Source of the DNA: RGIG8700 sp964568815
GTDB taxonomy: Bacteria; Bacillota; Clostridia; RGIG6154
Assembly (NCBI GenBank): GCA_964568815.1
Contig: CAZMRY010000099.1
Coordinates: forward strand, 1 to 5,208
Length of the DNA: 5,208 nucleotides
Reading direction: 5' to 3'
How positions within the stretch are numbered: the stretch's first letter is position 1; each line of letters opens with the position of its first letter. Shown here piece after piece: positions 4,848-5,208 of the stretch. A program made the translations under genes and the position numbers. The notes under the pieces were generated by a model that did not search any database, was not told the origin of the DNA, and saw nothing but the letters and a program-made list of their open reading frames with translations.

Positions 4848-5150
4848 ATGAAAAACTGCAGAATAACAGTAATGCGAAAAGCAAGATATGATGACTTAAT
4901 AGAAAAATACGAAAATCCAATTGAGCACCAATGTGATATAAAGGAAGGTCAGGTTTTTATAACAAAAGGCTGGTCAAAGCCTCATGGAATGTGTGACAGT
5001 GCATGGGAAAGTATTTCTCCGTTTGTTATGACTCTTGCACATGGCGGAGAGGACATTTATGAGGGTTGGATGAAAAACAAAAAATCTGCTATGGTATCCT
5101 GTAATGATGGTTTCAGACCTGTCAGCTTTTACATAGAAGTTATTGAGTAA
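4848..5150 (+). CDS. TIGR04076-family small protein, function unknown
   Basis: The 100-residue protein matches what I know of the TIGR04076 family: an opening CRITVMRKA, a mid-segment CDIKEGQVFI (29-38), a tract MCDSAWESISPFVMTL (48-63) and an ending CNDGFRPVSFYIEVIE. Cysteines at 4, 29, 49 and 85 sit in these blocks and could bind a metal or act in redox chemistry, but no activity is established that I can name. There is no signal peptide or membrane segment, so it is likely cytoplasmic. AAAGG at 4835-4839, overlapping the HU stop codon, lies 8 bases before the ATG and supports this start and coupling to HU. No terminator is visible in the remaining 58 bases, so the transcript may continue past the window. 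Confidence 0.82.
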   Translation: MKNCRITVMRKARYDDLIEKYENPIEHQCDIKEGQVFITKGWSKPHGMCDSAWESISPFVMTLAHGGEDIYEGWMKNKKSAMVSCNDGFRPVSFYIEVIE

Positions 5151-5208
5151 AAAAAGGGTCTGTAGCAAAATTAATATTTATGCATCAAAATAAATTTTTC
5201 CGTTGTAG

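Noticed and set aside
4974..5168. Leftward 64-codon open frame
   Set aside because: It is antisense to the TIGR04076-type gene, which has family blocks and a ribosome site.
5151..5208. AT-rich imperfect inverted repeat as a terminator after the TIGR04076-type gene
   Set aside because: The pairing is weak and broken, with no GC stem; the T run is short and the window ends here.

Overview
The window looks like chromosome from a low-GC, gram-positive Clostridia-type bacterium (Bacillota). The basis is AT-rich intergenic DNA, tRNA genes with encoded CCA, sigma-A-like promoters with 17-bp spacers, T-tailed hairpin terminators, an HU gene followed by a TIGR04076-type gene, and a YacP/Rae1-type nuclease domain, which is typical of Firmicutes. 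I cannot name the species from sequence alone.

Layout. Bases 1-342 hold two divergent tRNA genes, tRNA-Trp(CCA) leftward and tRNA-Gln(CUG) rightward, each with its own promoter; the Gln gene has a clear terminator. Bases 343-540 hold a compact, highly base-paired element. It ends in a second, degenerate copy of the tRNA-Gln 3' end plus its terminator, offset by exactly 200 bp, and it begins with an inverted copy of the tRNA T-arm. Bases 539-1411 encode an AraC-family regulator on the minus strand with a strong promoter. Bases 1412-1805 are mostly noncoding. They hold that promoter, a long terminator-like hairpin inside a doubtful small ORF, and the terminator of the next gene. Bases 1806-4400 encode, on the minus strand, an 864-residue translational GTPase of the TetM/EF-G type fused to a C-terminal YacP/Rae1-like NYN endoribonuclease domain. 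Bases 4401-4560 are a divergent promoter region. Bases 4561-5150 hold a two-gene rightward unit, an HU-family DNA-binding protein and a TIGR04076-family small protein. The last 58 bases show nothing I can call.

The most notable feature is the GTPase-nuclease fusion. Tet-type GTPases enter the ribosomal A site, and Rae1 cuts mRNA in the A site, so one polypeptide may deliver a nuclease to stalled or drug-blocked ribosomes. Its domain IV loop differs from that of TetM, so simple tetracycline resistance is not the safe reading. Its promoter lies so close to the ATG that the mRNA should be nearly leaderless, and a perfect 6-3-6 palindrome lies between the -35 and -10 boxes, suggesting a repressor. 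The second notable feature is the tRNA-associated structured element, which may be a noncoding RNA, a small mobile repeat, or both. No functional link between the AraC regulator, the HU unit and the fusion gene can be shown from sequence.
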